Notes under the pieces: model-generated
What the model saw: only the letters and a program-made list of their open reading frames with translations
Database searches by the model: none
What the model was told of the DNA's origin: nothing
In this document: positions 22,856-35,345 of the stretch, piece by piece
How positions within the stretch are numbered: position 1 is the first letter of the stretch
Layout of the letters: every line of letters begins with the position of its first letter
Position numbers and translations under genes: made by a program
Assembly: GCA_037367405.1 (NCBI GenBank)
Contig: JAZKJV010000149.1
Coordinates: 372,001-436,000 of the forward strand
Direction of reading: 5' to 3'
DNA length: 64,000 nt
From: Ottelia alismoides
Lineage: Eukaryota > Streptophyta > Magnoliopsida > Alismatales > Hydrocharitaceae

Positions 22856-25800
22856 TGTGAACCCCTTAGGATCCGGGTACCTGTTTACGACACATTTTGC
22901 AATATTCCATATATTGACATCGCATTAAAAGTATAATTTATGGGGAATTTTTTTGTTGCAATCATTTGCATCTGACCACCCAAAATATTTCATTTCATTA
23001 ATTTCCATATCATTTTACATCATGTACAGTGTCTGCTAGTACATACAATATCCCAAAAAAACTGACTGAACAGAAAAGAAGCATTATACATAATCAACCG
23101 ACCAAAAACTAAGACAAAGTAAACCATACCGTCTAGTGTATACCCTGTCTCCTGTTAGCATGAACGGCTACTGATCAATAGGATGTTTGCCTGCCAAAAC
23201 ATGTTTAGGAAAGAAGAGGCGTCAGCAGTTGCTGGTACCTCCTAAAATTTATAAAAAATAAATAGACATGTACTATGTGCAAAAGTAAGTAAGTAGAAAG
23301 GTGGAACAAGTAAAATTTACATCTACTTGCGTAAGTAAAAAGGTTGTCAGATTTGTAAGCATTTCTCATAAGCACCCATCATTCCAACATTTTTCATATT
23401 TAACATATTTATTTTGAAATCAAATGTTGATAATTATTGGAGTATGTGTATATGTATATATCTCTATTATCATATTGACCAAATATCAAATCTTTGGATT
23501 TGTCGATGTGAAAGATGGAATTGGAAATGTTTGTAGATTACTTGATTCTCAAGTTCAATAGTTAGGCATTTCCTATTAATACACTTTTGATTCTAAACTT
23601 TCCAAATCTTACTTTTATTATCTCAGATGTAACTCTAGATGATGTAGATATAGATATGGATGATCTGAATGTAGAATTACCAAGTCTGTTAGCGAAAGTA
23701 AAACTCAAGCGGTGAAGAAGCCAACAAAAGGCTCTTCCGCCTCGCCCTCTAATTGGAAGCGCGGTCCAATAGAGGGATAGGTCTACTCCCAAACTACGTC
23801 ACTGAGATGGGTGAGAGAGACTTCTCGGAAAAGTCGCTCTAGAAAACGGCCCGACTAGTACGGGCAACCGAGCTCGTACGTAAAACTGAAAAACCGAGGA
23901 TCCCCCGCCTGGGTATCCTAAAACAAAAGGTCATCGTAACTAATCTAAAGTCGGGATCCCAACGAGGCGTAAAAACACTACTAGCTCGCGTAAAAATCGT
24001 AAACAGGACTGGGATCCTAGATCCGCGCACTTGGCGGCCACTGCCAAATCTGGGCTTCCTTTCCACCACCCACTTGAGGGTCACCGTGCCTTCGCACAGT
24101 CAGGTGTAAGGTTTACCGTGACTGGCACAAATTTATAAATCATCATTGAATGGAAAGTTTTGTTGATCCTATTTTTTTTGTTCAACTGAGTAAATCTTCT
24201 TGATATGAAATCTTGAAATCTTACTTCTCCCTTGATTGTCTCCATAGATTAAGCTTTCTTGCTTTATATTGTAATGAGTTTCTCCGTTTTCACAAAGCAT
24301 GGCAATCGAATTTTAAAGAGATAAACTTACTATGAGTAATTCTCAAGGGTACCGAGATTTGAAGAATCCATGAAGATTCTTAGGTAACCAGCTAATATTT
24401 CCAAAACGATCTCTTCACAATTTTCAATACCCATGTCAACTAGAACTAATTGAAGAGATTACTTCATAAAAAATATCCCAGTATCTTCTACTTCATTAAT
24501 CCTAACCATTTGCTATTTAACGAATAAGATCTATTGACTGATATCTCACTCAAAACCATTAGTATATCGATGTTCTTTTTAACACAAATGTATATTAATA
24601 GATTGAGAAGGAAACCACTACTTTTCTTTTCAAAGAAATCAGTGTCAATAATTATCCTAATAAGCCCCTTAATGCATTCTATAATAAAAATGCATCCAAT
24701 ACTAATAGCAGTTACTATTTTCTGCTACATCAACTGCGTCACAGTTGAGGGATCGATATATGTTTGAGGATTCTTAATTAAGATATCCTTTTCTATAAAT
24801 TCATACCACTCTATTCCTCCCTAAATCTAAATTTATTGCTAGAATTTTAGCCACAAGTGGACTATATACGAGCACTTCAACTTCCCCCTTAAAAAGATGG
24901 AAAAAATTATATGATTTTTTTTAACAGCATTCCATTGTCTACAACCACGTTGCCTTTATCCCAAAGGCATCCCAATTATGGTCATCATTAGAACTAAACA
25001 AAATCTTAATTTAAATTAACAGTACTAGGTTCGGGTACCTTATTCAATTGTTTCTTCATATCATGACCTGAGAGTGATGAAATTTTTCCAAATGTTATTG
25101 TCTGATATTTAGAATTTAGCTCAACATTCTGGCTACTCCATTCATAAATCTTGCTAATGGTCCATTGTTTTCCTGAGACCAAGTGTAAGACTTGCATTAA
25201 AATTTTGATTTGTTACCCAACATCATGATCAATTATTATATGGACTTCTTGTTAGTGGTAAAGGAGGCTAAACAAACTAGTATTCTCACTTGCTTGGTAT
25301 TTCTTGGTCTCAAGATCTCTCTGGTGTTATGTCCAAAGGAGGTGCAACTGTATTATATAGATTTATTACAAGCTTGAGATGTATTATATGGATAGTTGTT
25401 CCACAAATTCCCTAATATTAGAGTTAAGATATTTGTATAAGTGGATGAATCACAACAAAAAGGTGTTTACTTGCACATGCATGGTATCAAAAAAAATGGA
25501 TGATGTTTATACACATGTATGGCAGCAAGGAGAATGGGGAAAGGATTGTACCTTCTTTAGATGCCCTTGATTCAAGCATCCAACAATCTGATTGGAGCAA
25601 AAACCCAATTGGGAGCAGCTCCAGCAGTGGCTTTCTGCTGCAGTGAAGCAATTCCCTCTACAAAGCAGCCACGAGCCACCAGTTGGGGACGAAAGAGTAG
25701 CCTGCAGCAGCTTCTAGAGTTGCTGGACAACAGCTTGCTTAGCTACCTGGGTCACACAGGGGGCTGGAGCCTTCTCATTGTTGGGGAGAATTTGAGAAAA

Positions 25801-26573
25801 GATGGGAAGTAAAATAGAAAAGAAGAGTAAAAACATGTTTCGGCTGGAATTGATAAGAAGAGTGAGAGAGAGAGATCCCCTACGTTGAGAGCTTAAGGAA
25901 GCCACATGTCCTAATTTTTTTTCATCTCTATGACATCAGCAAGCTGATGTCAGCAGCTGATATCAGCCACTGATTATATAAATATATATGTATATATTAC
26001 AAACAGTAGCAGTCTGTATATAAAATTTTAGTTTATATATATATATAAAGTCTGCTGCTACAGTCTATTTGATTTTTATTTTTTTTAACATTTTATTTAT
26101 TTACTCAAGATACTAAAGTATTCCGTATTTACGACTCGGACGTCAGATTTTAATGCACAATATCTCGATTTGATCGTCTCAGAACGACGATAAAAATGAG
26201 TGTAACATTGATATACTTCTGATCGGATTTTGAATACCCAAATTTTTCGGATACAATTTTTGTTTAAGATTAAATTTTGTGATTTAAAAAAATCAAACAA
26301 CTGATTGACGAACGGTCGATTCCATTGATCTTGTATCATCGAATCAGATCTAATGACGGTCTCGGTTCGTTTTGCGGTTTCCAAACTTGAGTCGCGGCTT
26401 TTTCACAACGCGTATTACGAAGCGACCGATTTTTTTATCGATTTCACCCGAACGATTTTTGATTCACAATCAATTGGTCGATTTAGGTTATCTAATGTTG
26501 TAAGATAACTTTATTGGGTTAATCGGACCCAAATCGGATCGGGTCGAGATTTGTGTAGATTTCGGATGTTACA
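22856..26573 (-). repeat. 5' LTR of the Tekay-like element
   Basis: 3.7-kb LTR. On the plus strand it starts TGTGAACCCC and ends GATGTTACA, so on the element strand it is TGTAACATC...GGTTCACA. The right half matches 1-1888. The left part (22856-24734) has no partner in the window. Five bases after it (CGAGG) would be one target-site duplicate, whose mate lies left of the window. No gene seen. Confidence 0.9.
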
Positions 26574-26685
26574 CGAGGCAATGCCCATGCCTCCAGCACG
26601 CACATGCATGGCATAAGAGGTGGGTGATTTTTGTGCTCACACCCCCATACTCCTACCGAATAACAAATAAGTTAGCATAAAGACC
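26574..26685. other. Short unassigned segment between two elements
   Basis: 112 bp of moderate GC content between the Tekay 5' LTR and the next Athila LTR. It may be older host or transposon DNA. No feature recognised. Confidence 0.5.
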
Positions 26686-29600
26686 TGATGAATCACAAAT
26701 TCATCGTCTTTATTCATTAATTTCATCTTAAAATACCTTATAAAACACTAGTAGATACCAATAAATACCTCTTTTTATTAAATCCTTATTCTTTTGTAAT
26801 AGTGTATATTTATTATTCTTTTAGTCTAAAATGAAGAATTAAAGGAAAATAAAGAAAATAAAAATATTATATACATGGAATAAATACATGCTAACTTTAA
26901 CTTTGAGAGTAGGTTAAGATTTGACCCAATCGAAGGGAATAAAGTCGGGGGAGATAAGGTTTATTCAAAAAATCAAGAAAAGAATCTCCACTTGTGAGTA
27001 TTCATCATTGTACATCATTGTATATATTGTATATATTTATTTTACTATTTTATTTAAAATCAAAATCATCACAAATAAAAATATTTTCTTCTTAGATCTT
27101 ATACATAAAATTTATTTGCATATATTAAAAATAATTGCAGGAAGAATCATCGTACAATTTTTAAAATAACATGACAAAGCTGCAAAGCTCAACTTATCAG
27201 ACCAATATCTTCTCCATAAAAAATCAAAATAAACTAAAAATTAAATAAGATTAAAAATGAAAGTGGTTTCAATAAAATCATATTTATGATGTGAAAAGTG
27301 GCTTTTGGAGTGCTATTGTACAATATGTCTATGTTGTATATTTATAGTATCTGTTTATTTTCTTGGTATTATATATATTATATTTGTTAATATTTGTCTA
27401 TATTGCATTTTATGTATATAAAATACAAATAAAAATACCAAAAATAAAAAATAAAATCTTGTATTTATTGTATAGGTATCCATACCTATATTGTAGATAT
27501 CACTACTTTTAATTTTAATAAAATAACTCATAAAATATCAACAAAAATACTTTTAAAATCCCTAAATTATTTTGTAAATTAATGAATTAATAAATAAGAT
27601 ATTTATTTGTAAAAATAATTTATTGAAAGTTCATTTGTTGCATATATAAGTATCTTTGCCTATGAATAAAGATCATTATTTATTTTGACCTATTTAAATA
27701 ATGTATTTAATTTATTAAAAACCTAAAATATTATTTTTAATTACTAACATTTTTTATATTTAAAACTTTTTTATTTAAAATTGTTTTTATTTTATTTTAC
27801 ATTTTATTTCTGTTTTTGTCTTTTTATCATTGGACTGTAATGGGCCACCCTTCCTAATTAGTTAGACCCGAGTCTATTGACCTGGATCAACTCCCTTATC
27901 GCCACTTAAACCTGAATAACCGGTTGACCACTGATTTTATCTGATTTTCCCATCCAATCCATTGATCTTCACAAGTCGATATCTTCTTCTAATTGTTTTC
28001 CTGAATAACCCACATTCTCACCCGAATTAAATTTTGATTCCTCCTGCCTCGATACATGTGCTCCACTTATTTAAATTTCACCCATCACCATTCCTCTATA
28101 AAAACCTCCATATTCCTTCTGCCTTCTCTGATTCACTTTCCATCTATTTTCTCGCTTGAAGTTGATTCTCGGAGAGAGGTGTGCTGATAACGCATTACCT
28201 TCACAGTTGGGAGTGCTTGAATAACCATAGAGCATTATCCGATCACGTCGTAGGAGCGCTATAGACGTTCGAGCTTCTTCGAGCCATCACACTTACATCG
28301 AGGCTGAGACCACTCAATATCATTGTAGGTTATTTCTAGATTATATTCCCTTTCATTTTAGTTTTTAATTCATGCATTTCCATTTCGAATTAGCTTAGAT
28401 CAATAGATTCCAGATTTGTCTCTGATCTGCTCAATCGTAGGCCGTCGACTCTTAATTCACCATTCCGATCAACCCATCACACCTTCCATTCGCTTGTTCA
28501 TTATTCTCTAAACCCAGATGATACAAATGAATTATAGATCTCGAAGTTCGATCTCCATCTCAACCATCTCTACCGAAGGACTCCATCTACCATCATTTAT
28601 CCTTTCTTTCAGCTAATAAAGCATGCTAGAGTTACGTCTCTGAGCAGAGATCCATTTGCAGGTAGCAAGAGGTTCTTCGAGAGGGTAGATCGAGATCTGG
28701 GAGCTTGACTTGAGCTTCATACAAAGCAAATAGTTGCTCCAGATTGCAGATCGTCGAGCTTCCAACTTCATCACCGCATCAGGTAGATGCAGTAGACATC
28801 TGGAAGTCTCGAGTGACCGTCAAGAGCAGATTTGGACTAAGATCAGTGGACTACTGCCGATCAATGTACGTCAGCTCCCGCCTTCATCCCAGTTCATTCA
28901 CAACCTTCCTATGCTGTCGGATCAAGAACGTTGAGCCTAGATCGCATGTAGGGCATTGAGTAAGTCATAAGCTGACCATTGATAAGATCTGAAGGGATGA
29001 TTTGCAGCCATTGGATCCGTACGCACCTCAAATGCACTCGATGATTTTTGCATCTCCGCACTTGATGTTTCTTTATTTTGTAAATAAGTCCCTATATGGA
29101 CACATGTCATTCATTTTTGTTTTGAATAATTGCATAAAAGCTCTCTGTAGTTTTATATTTGTAAATTGGTCTTGATTGAAATGATGTACGTGCATCAACA
29201 CATTAGTGTTTCTTGTTATTGATCATCCTCTAAATAATTTAATCACATTAGTCTGTGCCAGCGCACCTCACGCATGCCAGCATGTGGCTTTTGTGGAGTT
29301 TTTGTCATTTAGGCCATATATTTCTTGATTCTTTTATCTATTTTGTGCATGAAATAAAACTAATTACATTTCAATCCTTTAATTTCAAAATTATTGTTTG
29401 TTGTTTAATTTAGCTTAAGAAATAGTTAATTCACTCAAAAAATGCATAAAAATTCTAATAAATTCTTGCTTAAGTGTTTTATCACCTCCAATTTTGGTTT
29501 GTAAAATTAATTAGTTTTATTATTTTTAGTATTTCAAAAACCATTAAAAAGTGTCTTATATGCATTAGATAATTAATAAAAATTCAAAAATTATTTTAAA

Positions 29601-30413
29601 AATTACAAAAATATTAGTAAGTGTGTATTTTGATCGATTTGAGTTTTTATGCTAATTTTATGTGAAAATAAAAATTGAGAACACAAAAAACACTAAAATT
29701 TTAATATAAATTATATGAAAAATTATAAAAAAACATAAAATAGCTTTATTTAAATCTTGAAAAATCATCTTTCTATTTGTATAAATTTCTAATATTTGTT
29801 AATTTTTTCTTTTTGGAAAAACCCCAAAATAGTGTATTGATTTTCTGTATTATTCTGTTTCTATTTTTAATATTTTTGAAATTTTTAAGACACCTAAAAA
29901 TCTGTAAAAATTTAAAAATAACAAAAATTATCTGAAGCCTAAAATTATTTTTGGTTGAATTTTCTACATATTTTTATAATTTCTAAATATCTAAAAAGAG
30001 TGTGTGTTCTTTTAATTCCATTTTCTTTATTTTGTTTTATTTAAAAAATTAAAAAAACAAAATTTACAAAATAAGAAATCACTAAGAAAAATCAAGATCT
30101 GAAAAAATAAAATATATAAAAAAATTCTTGAAAATACTAAAACATTAAAACACATAAAAACACTAAAAAAAGAGCCTTTTTAATTTCCAAAAATTAATAA
30201 ACCTCACGTATTGTGGCCTTCCTGAGTTCGGTCCTGTAGGCAATATAGGTAAAATAAATAGTACATTTATTTCTCTCACTTTCTTTCTATGATTATTTAT
30301 GCTTGAGAATATAAAAATATTTTTTATTCGGGACATTTAGGGTTGTAGTGACAATATTCGTATTATTTCCTTAATTAAATAAATTTGAAACCCCGAATAT
30401 CCTTGAATAATCA
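26686..30413 (+). repeat. 5' LTR of the old Athila-like element
   Basis: The start TGATGAATCACAAATTCATC parallels the LTRs at 4681 and 32560. AT-rich U3, TATA box at 28097, a GC-richer leader (28150-29000), then AT-rich to ...AATAATCA. Only one copy is in the window, so the right end is inferred from the CA end and the primer-site position. Confidence 0.65.
28097..28104 (+). promoter_or_regulatory. TATA box of the old Athila LTR
   Basis: TATAAAAA at the AT-rich to GC-rich transition, matching the placement in the LTR at 4681. Confidence 0.55.
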
Positions 30414-30415
30414 AA

Positions 30416-30434
30416 TGTCATCGTCTTTACTTCC
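30416..30434 (+). other. Possible decayed tRNA-Asp primer site
   Basis: TGTCATCGTCTTTACTTCC sits where the related element has its Asp primer site and shares TG-C--CGT spacing, but many bases differ. Position supports it more than sequence does. Confidence 0.3.
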
Positions 30435-32061
30435 TTCTACTCTTGGTGTTTGTTTATATTCTATTTCTTTTACTTATCTTTCTTTGAGTCACATTTTCTG
30501 CTTTATTTTATTTTCTCATATTTTCATAAATTGTTTCTGACACCTCTTTTGTTTCCTCTTTTCTATGAGGGCCTAACAAGAGAGGGCAGAGTTCTTAGGA
30601 GCGTAGACGCACCCGAGCTAGGCGGAGGCTATGCCGTTTTGCATCAACTAGCAGGAGAGAGTAGGAGGAGTGGAAGAGCATCAGAATTTTTGAGCACACT
30701 TGTATGTTTACTTTTTATTCATTTTCTTACATTTATTTTTGTAAATAATTTGAAATAATCTCTCTTGGCATTTGCCTCTTTTCTATTTCTTGGTCATTTT
30801 AAACTCTTGTGATTGCAAGGTTTGTTTCACCAAGTGTTGGTGCACTTGGAGGACCTCACCGGATTTTTGTTTTTATCGCTTTTATTTTCTTTTTTTCTCA
30901 TGGATTTTTATGCAAGTGCCCATTAGTTAGATTTTTATTTCTTAGTTGTGCCGGGTAAATAATAGGTCCAAAGCAATAATAAAATTCATGTTCCCATATA
31001 GTAGATTCATAATTGGACTTAGACAAATAACTTGTTCTTTCCGATAATAGAAGTTTATTCTAGGATGGTTATCACCTCCATTCATTTAGCTTAGATTTTA
31101 TTTTTATGCGTAGATCATATTGCATGTAGATTGCTGGCTACATGTACACATTCTTTTCCCAACATGCATCATTTATTTCGTCAGATCGGATTTTCTGACT
31201 TCCTTCTTTATTTTCTCTCACATAGGATAAAAAAGAAATTGGAAAATTCATTAAAACATTTTATTTGAAATTACTCGTTGACAATGAAATAAAATTAGGA
31301 CTTCTAAATTAGCTCGACCCTAAAACTTAACGTAACGATCTCATTCATAGTTTTGGGGAGAGGAACCTCATCATTGTAAAAGGTACTTACCTCTAAACAA
31401 AGTGGGTAAGGATGTATCCATATGGATAGAGCCCAAATCACTGGACTTGTGTCCTAAGCACTGGCATACCAGACTTCGGTACACGGTCGCAGCTGCAAGC
31501 ACTTGCCTTATGCCTTAAAAATTTGTTTTGGTGTGCTTGGCCTCTGATATCCCTTTGGGAATGATATTACCCAACATCTTGGGTAGATGGTACTACTGTT
31601 TGTGGAGGTTTGATGATGTATGCTTGGGTATAGGGCGACATCACCCTGTATGTTTGGTGTTATGTAACTCCTTGTAATTCACTAAACTAAAATTGAAAGG
31701 AAAAAGGTTGAACTTTCTCGGTCCTCACATTGTGTTTAATTGGTGAATCGAGGTTGTTTTGTGATTGTTTGCTTAGAATAAGGATCCCTCCATGCACTTC
31801 ACAGCTTTCCTTCATTTCTTCTTATTTGACTTTGTATTCTCGCATCTTTCCTCTTTATAATCGAAAATATCATATTAGAGTACTTTTTGTTCAAACTTTG
31901 CGAGCTTATCATTGTATACTCTAGTTCGGTTGTCTCCACTTATTCGAGATGACTCTCTTACTGAATATTCTTCCTTTTCTACATCTCCTCTTTTGCCAAT
32001 AAATCCCTTGTTTGAGAATGACCCTAATCTCAAACTATCATTTTAGACTCCATCTTTTCTG
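30435..32061 (+). other. Decayed leader of the old Athila-like element
   Basis: 1.6 kb before gag. A Gly/Arg-type stretch near 30560-30690 parallels the leader at 7840-7960 of the younger element. No ORF that I can support. Confidence 0.5.
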
Positions 32062-32559
32062 ATGACTAATCGAGTGTCTTGCACCTTTTTAGACACAAAC
32101 ATTGAGGACTTGATGGCTCCCAAGGGGAAAGTGCCAATGACTGAGCAGCATGAGATTAACAACATGATGCTCGCTTTGATACAAGCTATTCATGCAAAGT
32201 TTATTGAGTAGGCCAACATCCAGGCTGGACTGAGGGACATGATCTTAGAGTTGAGGAACAACAAAGGAGAGAGGAGAGAGGAGGATGAGCAGATGAGAGA
32301 TGGTGGGAATGGGAGAAAATTAACATCATTGGAGAGCATATCCTATTATTGAGATAGAGAGAGTGGTGCCTAAGTTCAGCCTTAGAGATGCCTATAACCC
32401 AGGTACATGACACTCAATAACATGGATTCAGATACATGCATTTCATGGGCATTTCAAGATGAAAGCCCAACTTCTACCATTACTCCTCAAATTCTACGGT
32501 CACATCTATGAGGAACCTTATATACACCTCCAACAGTTCAATCACAAATGTGGTATGAT
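32062..32559 (+). pseudogene. Old Athila-like gag, N-terminal part
   Basis: Starts at or near ATG 32062 or 32113 (MAPKGKVPMTEQHEINNMML). Stops and frame changes follow. The core is recognisable in another frame as FKMKAQLLPLLLKFYGHIYE then EPYIHLQQFNHKCGMI, parallel to LLPKYYGNAAEEPFTFLQQF in the younger element. It is cut at 32559 by the solo LTR and resumes at 36422. Confidence 0.75.
32555..32559. repeat. Target-site duplication ATGAT, left
   Basis: Directly before the LTR start at 32560. The mate is at 36417-36421. Joining the flanks at one copy keeps the gag alignment. Confidence 0.88.
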
Positions 32560-33693
32560 TGATGAATCCACATTTCATCATCTTTATTCTATCATTTTGG
32601 CACCAAAAACCCTAGCAAATGCCTGTAAATACCCTTAAATATAGCATCTTAGCATTCATGTATGTGCATCTAAATATTGTATAAAATATTGTAATTAAAG
32701 CCAAAATTATAGAATAAATAAAAGAAAAGAAAAAGAATAAAATATTATAAATATTTTATGACCCGAAACCCCGAGACCTGGGCATCTTGATGAATAGGTT
32801 GACCAGGAATAAAGTAGGGGGAGATAAGGGCCAAAATACCAATATAAATTCATTTTATTTTATTCATTCTTTATTCATTTTGGGACCTATTTTTGGTTCC
32901 ACTTTTTATACATCAAATAAGGAACTTTGTAACATGAAAGTTGTAGATAATTTAATAAAGAAAAATACAAAATTGAATTCACTGAAAAAAAATCTACGGA
33001 TGAAAAGTTATGGTCTGAATAAAAATCCAGAATCCCAACTTCCTAGACCCGTATATCACAAATGAAAACTCCAAATGCAGCATACTCACCTTTAATTGTA
33101 TATAGAATAAAATAAGCTATTTAATGGTGGTGGTTTCGCATTTGGCAGAGCTACGGTTTGAAAGTTGAGTTTTGGACCCACCTTGTATACTTGTACAGAT
33201 TAAAATATTCATTTTATTATTTATTCATTACTTTTATTTTTATAATCTTGTAAATATTACTTATAATAATTATGTACATTAAAATTGGAATAAAAACCTA
33301 AATAAACCTTAAAATAAAATACTTACATACTTGATACACAGGTATACTACCTATACCTATACAACACCTATTTATATTTTATTTAATGTACAAAATATAT
33401 CAGAAAAATGAAATAAAAATATATATGTATATATAAAAGTATGTTATAATTTTATAAAATCAGAAACAAAAATAATATAATTAAAATACATAAAATAAAA
33501 TGCTAAAATACATAGGTATTATACCTATAAAGGGCTAAAAAGTGAACTCATAAAAATATACCTCATAAAATAAATTAAAAATCATAATAAAAGACTACAT
33601 AAAATAACGAATATTTTTTATTTTATATTCATCATTTAATTCGGCCTATTTCTATTTTTAAATGAATTAATAAAGAATTAAATCAGGGTTTTT

Positions 33694-33721
33694 CCTGGTT
33701 GGTCCACGTGGACCAACCAGG
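33694..33721. promoter_or_regulatory. 28-bp perfect palindrome centred on a G-box (copy A)
   Basis: The half-site CCTGGTTGGTCCAC is followed by its exact reverse complement, with CCACGTGG at the centre. The flanking bases differ from the palindrome at 5747, but position and symmetry are the same. Intact copies are at 41265-41292 and 48810-48837. Confidence 0.8.
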
Positions 33722-33729
33722 TTTCAGCC

Positions 33730-33751
33730 CCAGTTGACTTCGGTCAACTGG
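33730..33751. other. 9-bp stem with TTCG tetraloop (copy A)
   Basis: CCAGTTGAC, TTCG, GTCAACTGG: a C(UUCG)G tetraloop hairpin only eight bases after the G-box palindrome. Kept at 41301-41322 and 48846-48867. It lies upstream of the TATA-like box, so it would be in RNA only from an upstream start or the 3' LTR. Confidence 0.75.
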
Positions 33752-33956
33752 TCGTGCTAGCCCTGTAGCCTGTGTCAGAGTCGAGTTTGACTCCTTTTTC
33801 TCCATTTTTTCGAGGCCCCATCTTGCATCAACTCATGATAGGCCCTTCGTGACTTTTGATCCTCGATCCATGGGCATGCCCGCCCTTGCGCAACATTGTC
33901 GAAGGGCCACTGTAGCCACTGCTAGGTCTCGTTCTTCCCCCACCGTCCGTCAACCC

Positions 33957-33963
33957 TATTTAA
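33957..33963 (+). promoter_or_regulatory. TATA-like box of solo LTR A
   Basis: TATTTAA, about 235 bp after the palindrome and just before the GC-rich part. A weak match to a TATA box. Confidence 0.4.
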
Positions 33964-34877
33964 CCGAACCTTGGACTTCAATTCGAATTTGAATCGCGAT
34001 TTCCACAGATTTCTCCCCCCTTGGTCGTGCTCGAGGTGCCTGGAGGTGACAACTTCGAGCACTGTACTTCAAGGCGGCGGATCGGCTCCTGATCTGCGCG
34101 AGTTCCACACCTCCGGCGAGCGTCGCTGTTGAGGTATTTACCCTCTGGCCCCCGGCCATTGAGGCCGTTACTTTGTTTCTTTTCGTCTTCGTAACATCCC
34201 TGGTAGCCTTAGGATCATTTCGCCCTTCATTCCTTGACGAATCGACCATCTAATCACCTCATCGATCACTTCGTCGGAGCGCAACTCCGGCGAGTACTCA
34301 TCTCACCATTCACATCGAGAGCCACTGGAGGTCGAGGCATTTTGCCCTCGACCTCCGTAACACTTTTTGCGCAGGTCCCGAAGCTTCAAAGCACCTGGGA
34401 GCGATTTTTGACGGCCGGCCGAGGTTCCTGGAGCCCCGTGCTCTGCCGACCTCGTGTCGTCCCTCCGAGCCTTGCCGGAGATTTTTGCCGCCACCAGCCT
34501 CTCGAGGATGACCAGCGGACCCAGTTGAGCCATTTTGCAGCTCGTGATAGTGCCGGAGGAGGAAGGAGGAGATCGGGGAAGCTCACAGGCGGCGAGTTCT
34601 TCCCTGTTCTTCATCATCGGCCGCCAGCCATCCGATCATCGGCCCAGCCCAGATCCGCCACCAGCCGTAGGATCTTCGAGCGCCTCAACCGTCAGATCAC
34701 CCAAGATCCATCTAATCGCGAACGTCCATCGCCGAACCGTCATCACCCTTCGAGAAGCCGCCACGTGGATAAGTGGCGCGTCCCACGCCGCTGGATCGCA
34801 CCTAGCCACCAACCGTTGGATCCGCGCCACGCGTCATCAGCGCCCGCTCCGCCGTCGGATCGTCCCAGCGAGGTATT

Positions 34878-35345
34878 TTGCAGTCACACCCCCGCTAGTT
34901 TTGTAATTTTTATTTAGTCCTGAAATTTTATTGCGTAGTATAAATATTTTGTAAACTTTGCAAAACGGCCCTCGAACTTTCTGTATTTGCAAACAGGTCC
35001 TCCGCCACGTCACCTCACGTGACCTGTACACGTGAGGTGCGGGCATTTTGCTTTGAGGCCCTCGGTTCTTTTTGTATTTCGTTTTAATCCTAGAACCTTC
35101 AGTTTAAGTATTAAAACTCTTGGAGAAATTGCAAGTTAGCCCCCGGATTTTGGAATATTACTTTTCAGTCCTTGCCAGGCGCGTGCAAGTCATGCGCCCT
35201 GGTGGGAAAATTGTGCCGACATCCCTGCGGCTTTTGTAATCTATTTTTGGTCCTGTAAATTAAATATTCAGTTCAAACTTTTGTGGAAAATTGCATGTAT
35301 GCCCCTGGATGTTCTGATAAATGCACTTATACCCCTGCCAGGCTG
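34878..35345 (+). repeat. Degenerate tandem array, period about 80-90 bp, in solo LTR A
   Basis: TTGCA-like starts occur at 34878, 34958, 35048, 35129, 35211 and 35291, each followed about 8-10 bases later by a CCC(T/C) block. A second CCT block follows about 30 bases after the first. Units are too diverged to align end to end by eye, but the spacing is regular. The other two LTR copies have it too. Confidence 0.55.
35011..35039. promoter_or_regulatory. Inverted repeat carrying two G-boxes (copy A)
   Basis: CACCTCACGTG, 7 bases, CACGTGAGGTG. Each arm ends in CACGTG or its near equivalent. Copies at 42581-42609 and 50126-50154 keep the arms, with one loop change. Confidence 0.65.

Larger units (their letters stand above)
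1..26573 (-). mobile_element. Ty3/gypsy chromovirus, Tekay/Del-like, interrupted and truncated by the window
   Basis: A long-LTR gypsy element read on the minus strand. Its order from right to left is 5' LTR (22856-26573), iMet primer site, gag with one zinc knuckle, protease, RT, RNase H, integrase, a chromodomain near the C-terminus of integrase, then the 3' LTR at the window start. The chromodomain plus the RT style (FIDDVLIYS) and an LTR near 3.7 kb point to the Tekay/Del chromoviruses. Chromodomains of this group are thought to guide integration to heterochromatin. The Athila-like element at 4681-20500 sits inside RT. All coding parts carry stops or frameshifts, so this copy is not autonomous. 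About half of the left LTR lies outside the window. Confidence 0.9.

Noticed and set aside
34234..34917. 227-codon ORF present in all three tandem units (also 41804 and 49349), with antisense ORFs
   Set aside because: The copies are recent duplicates, so sharing is not evidence of selection. It is GC-rich LTR leader with low-complexity Arg/Ser/Pro content on either strand.
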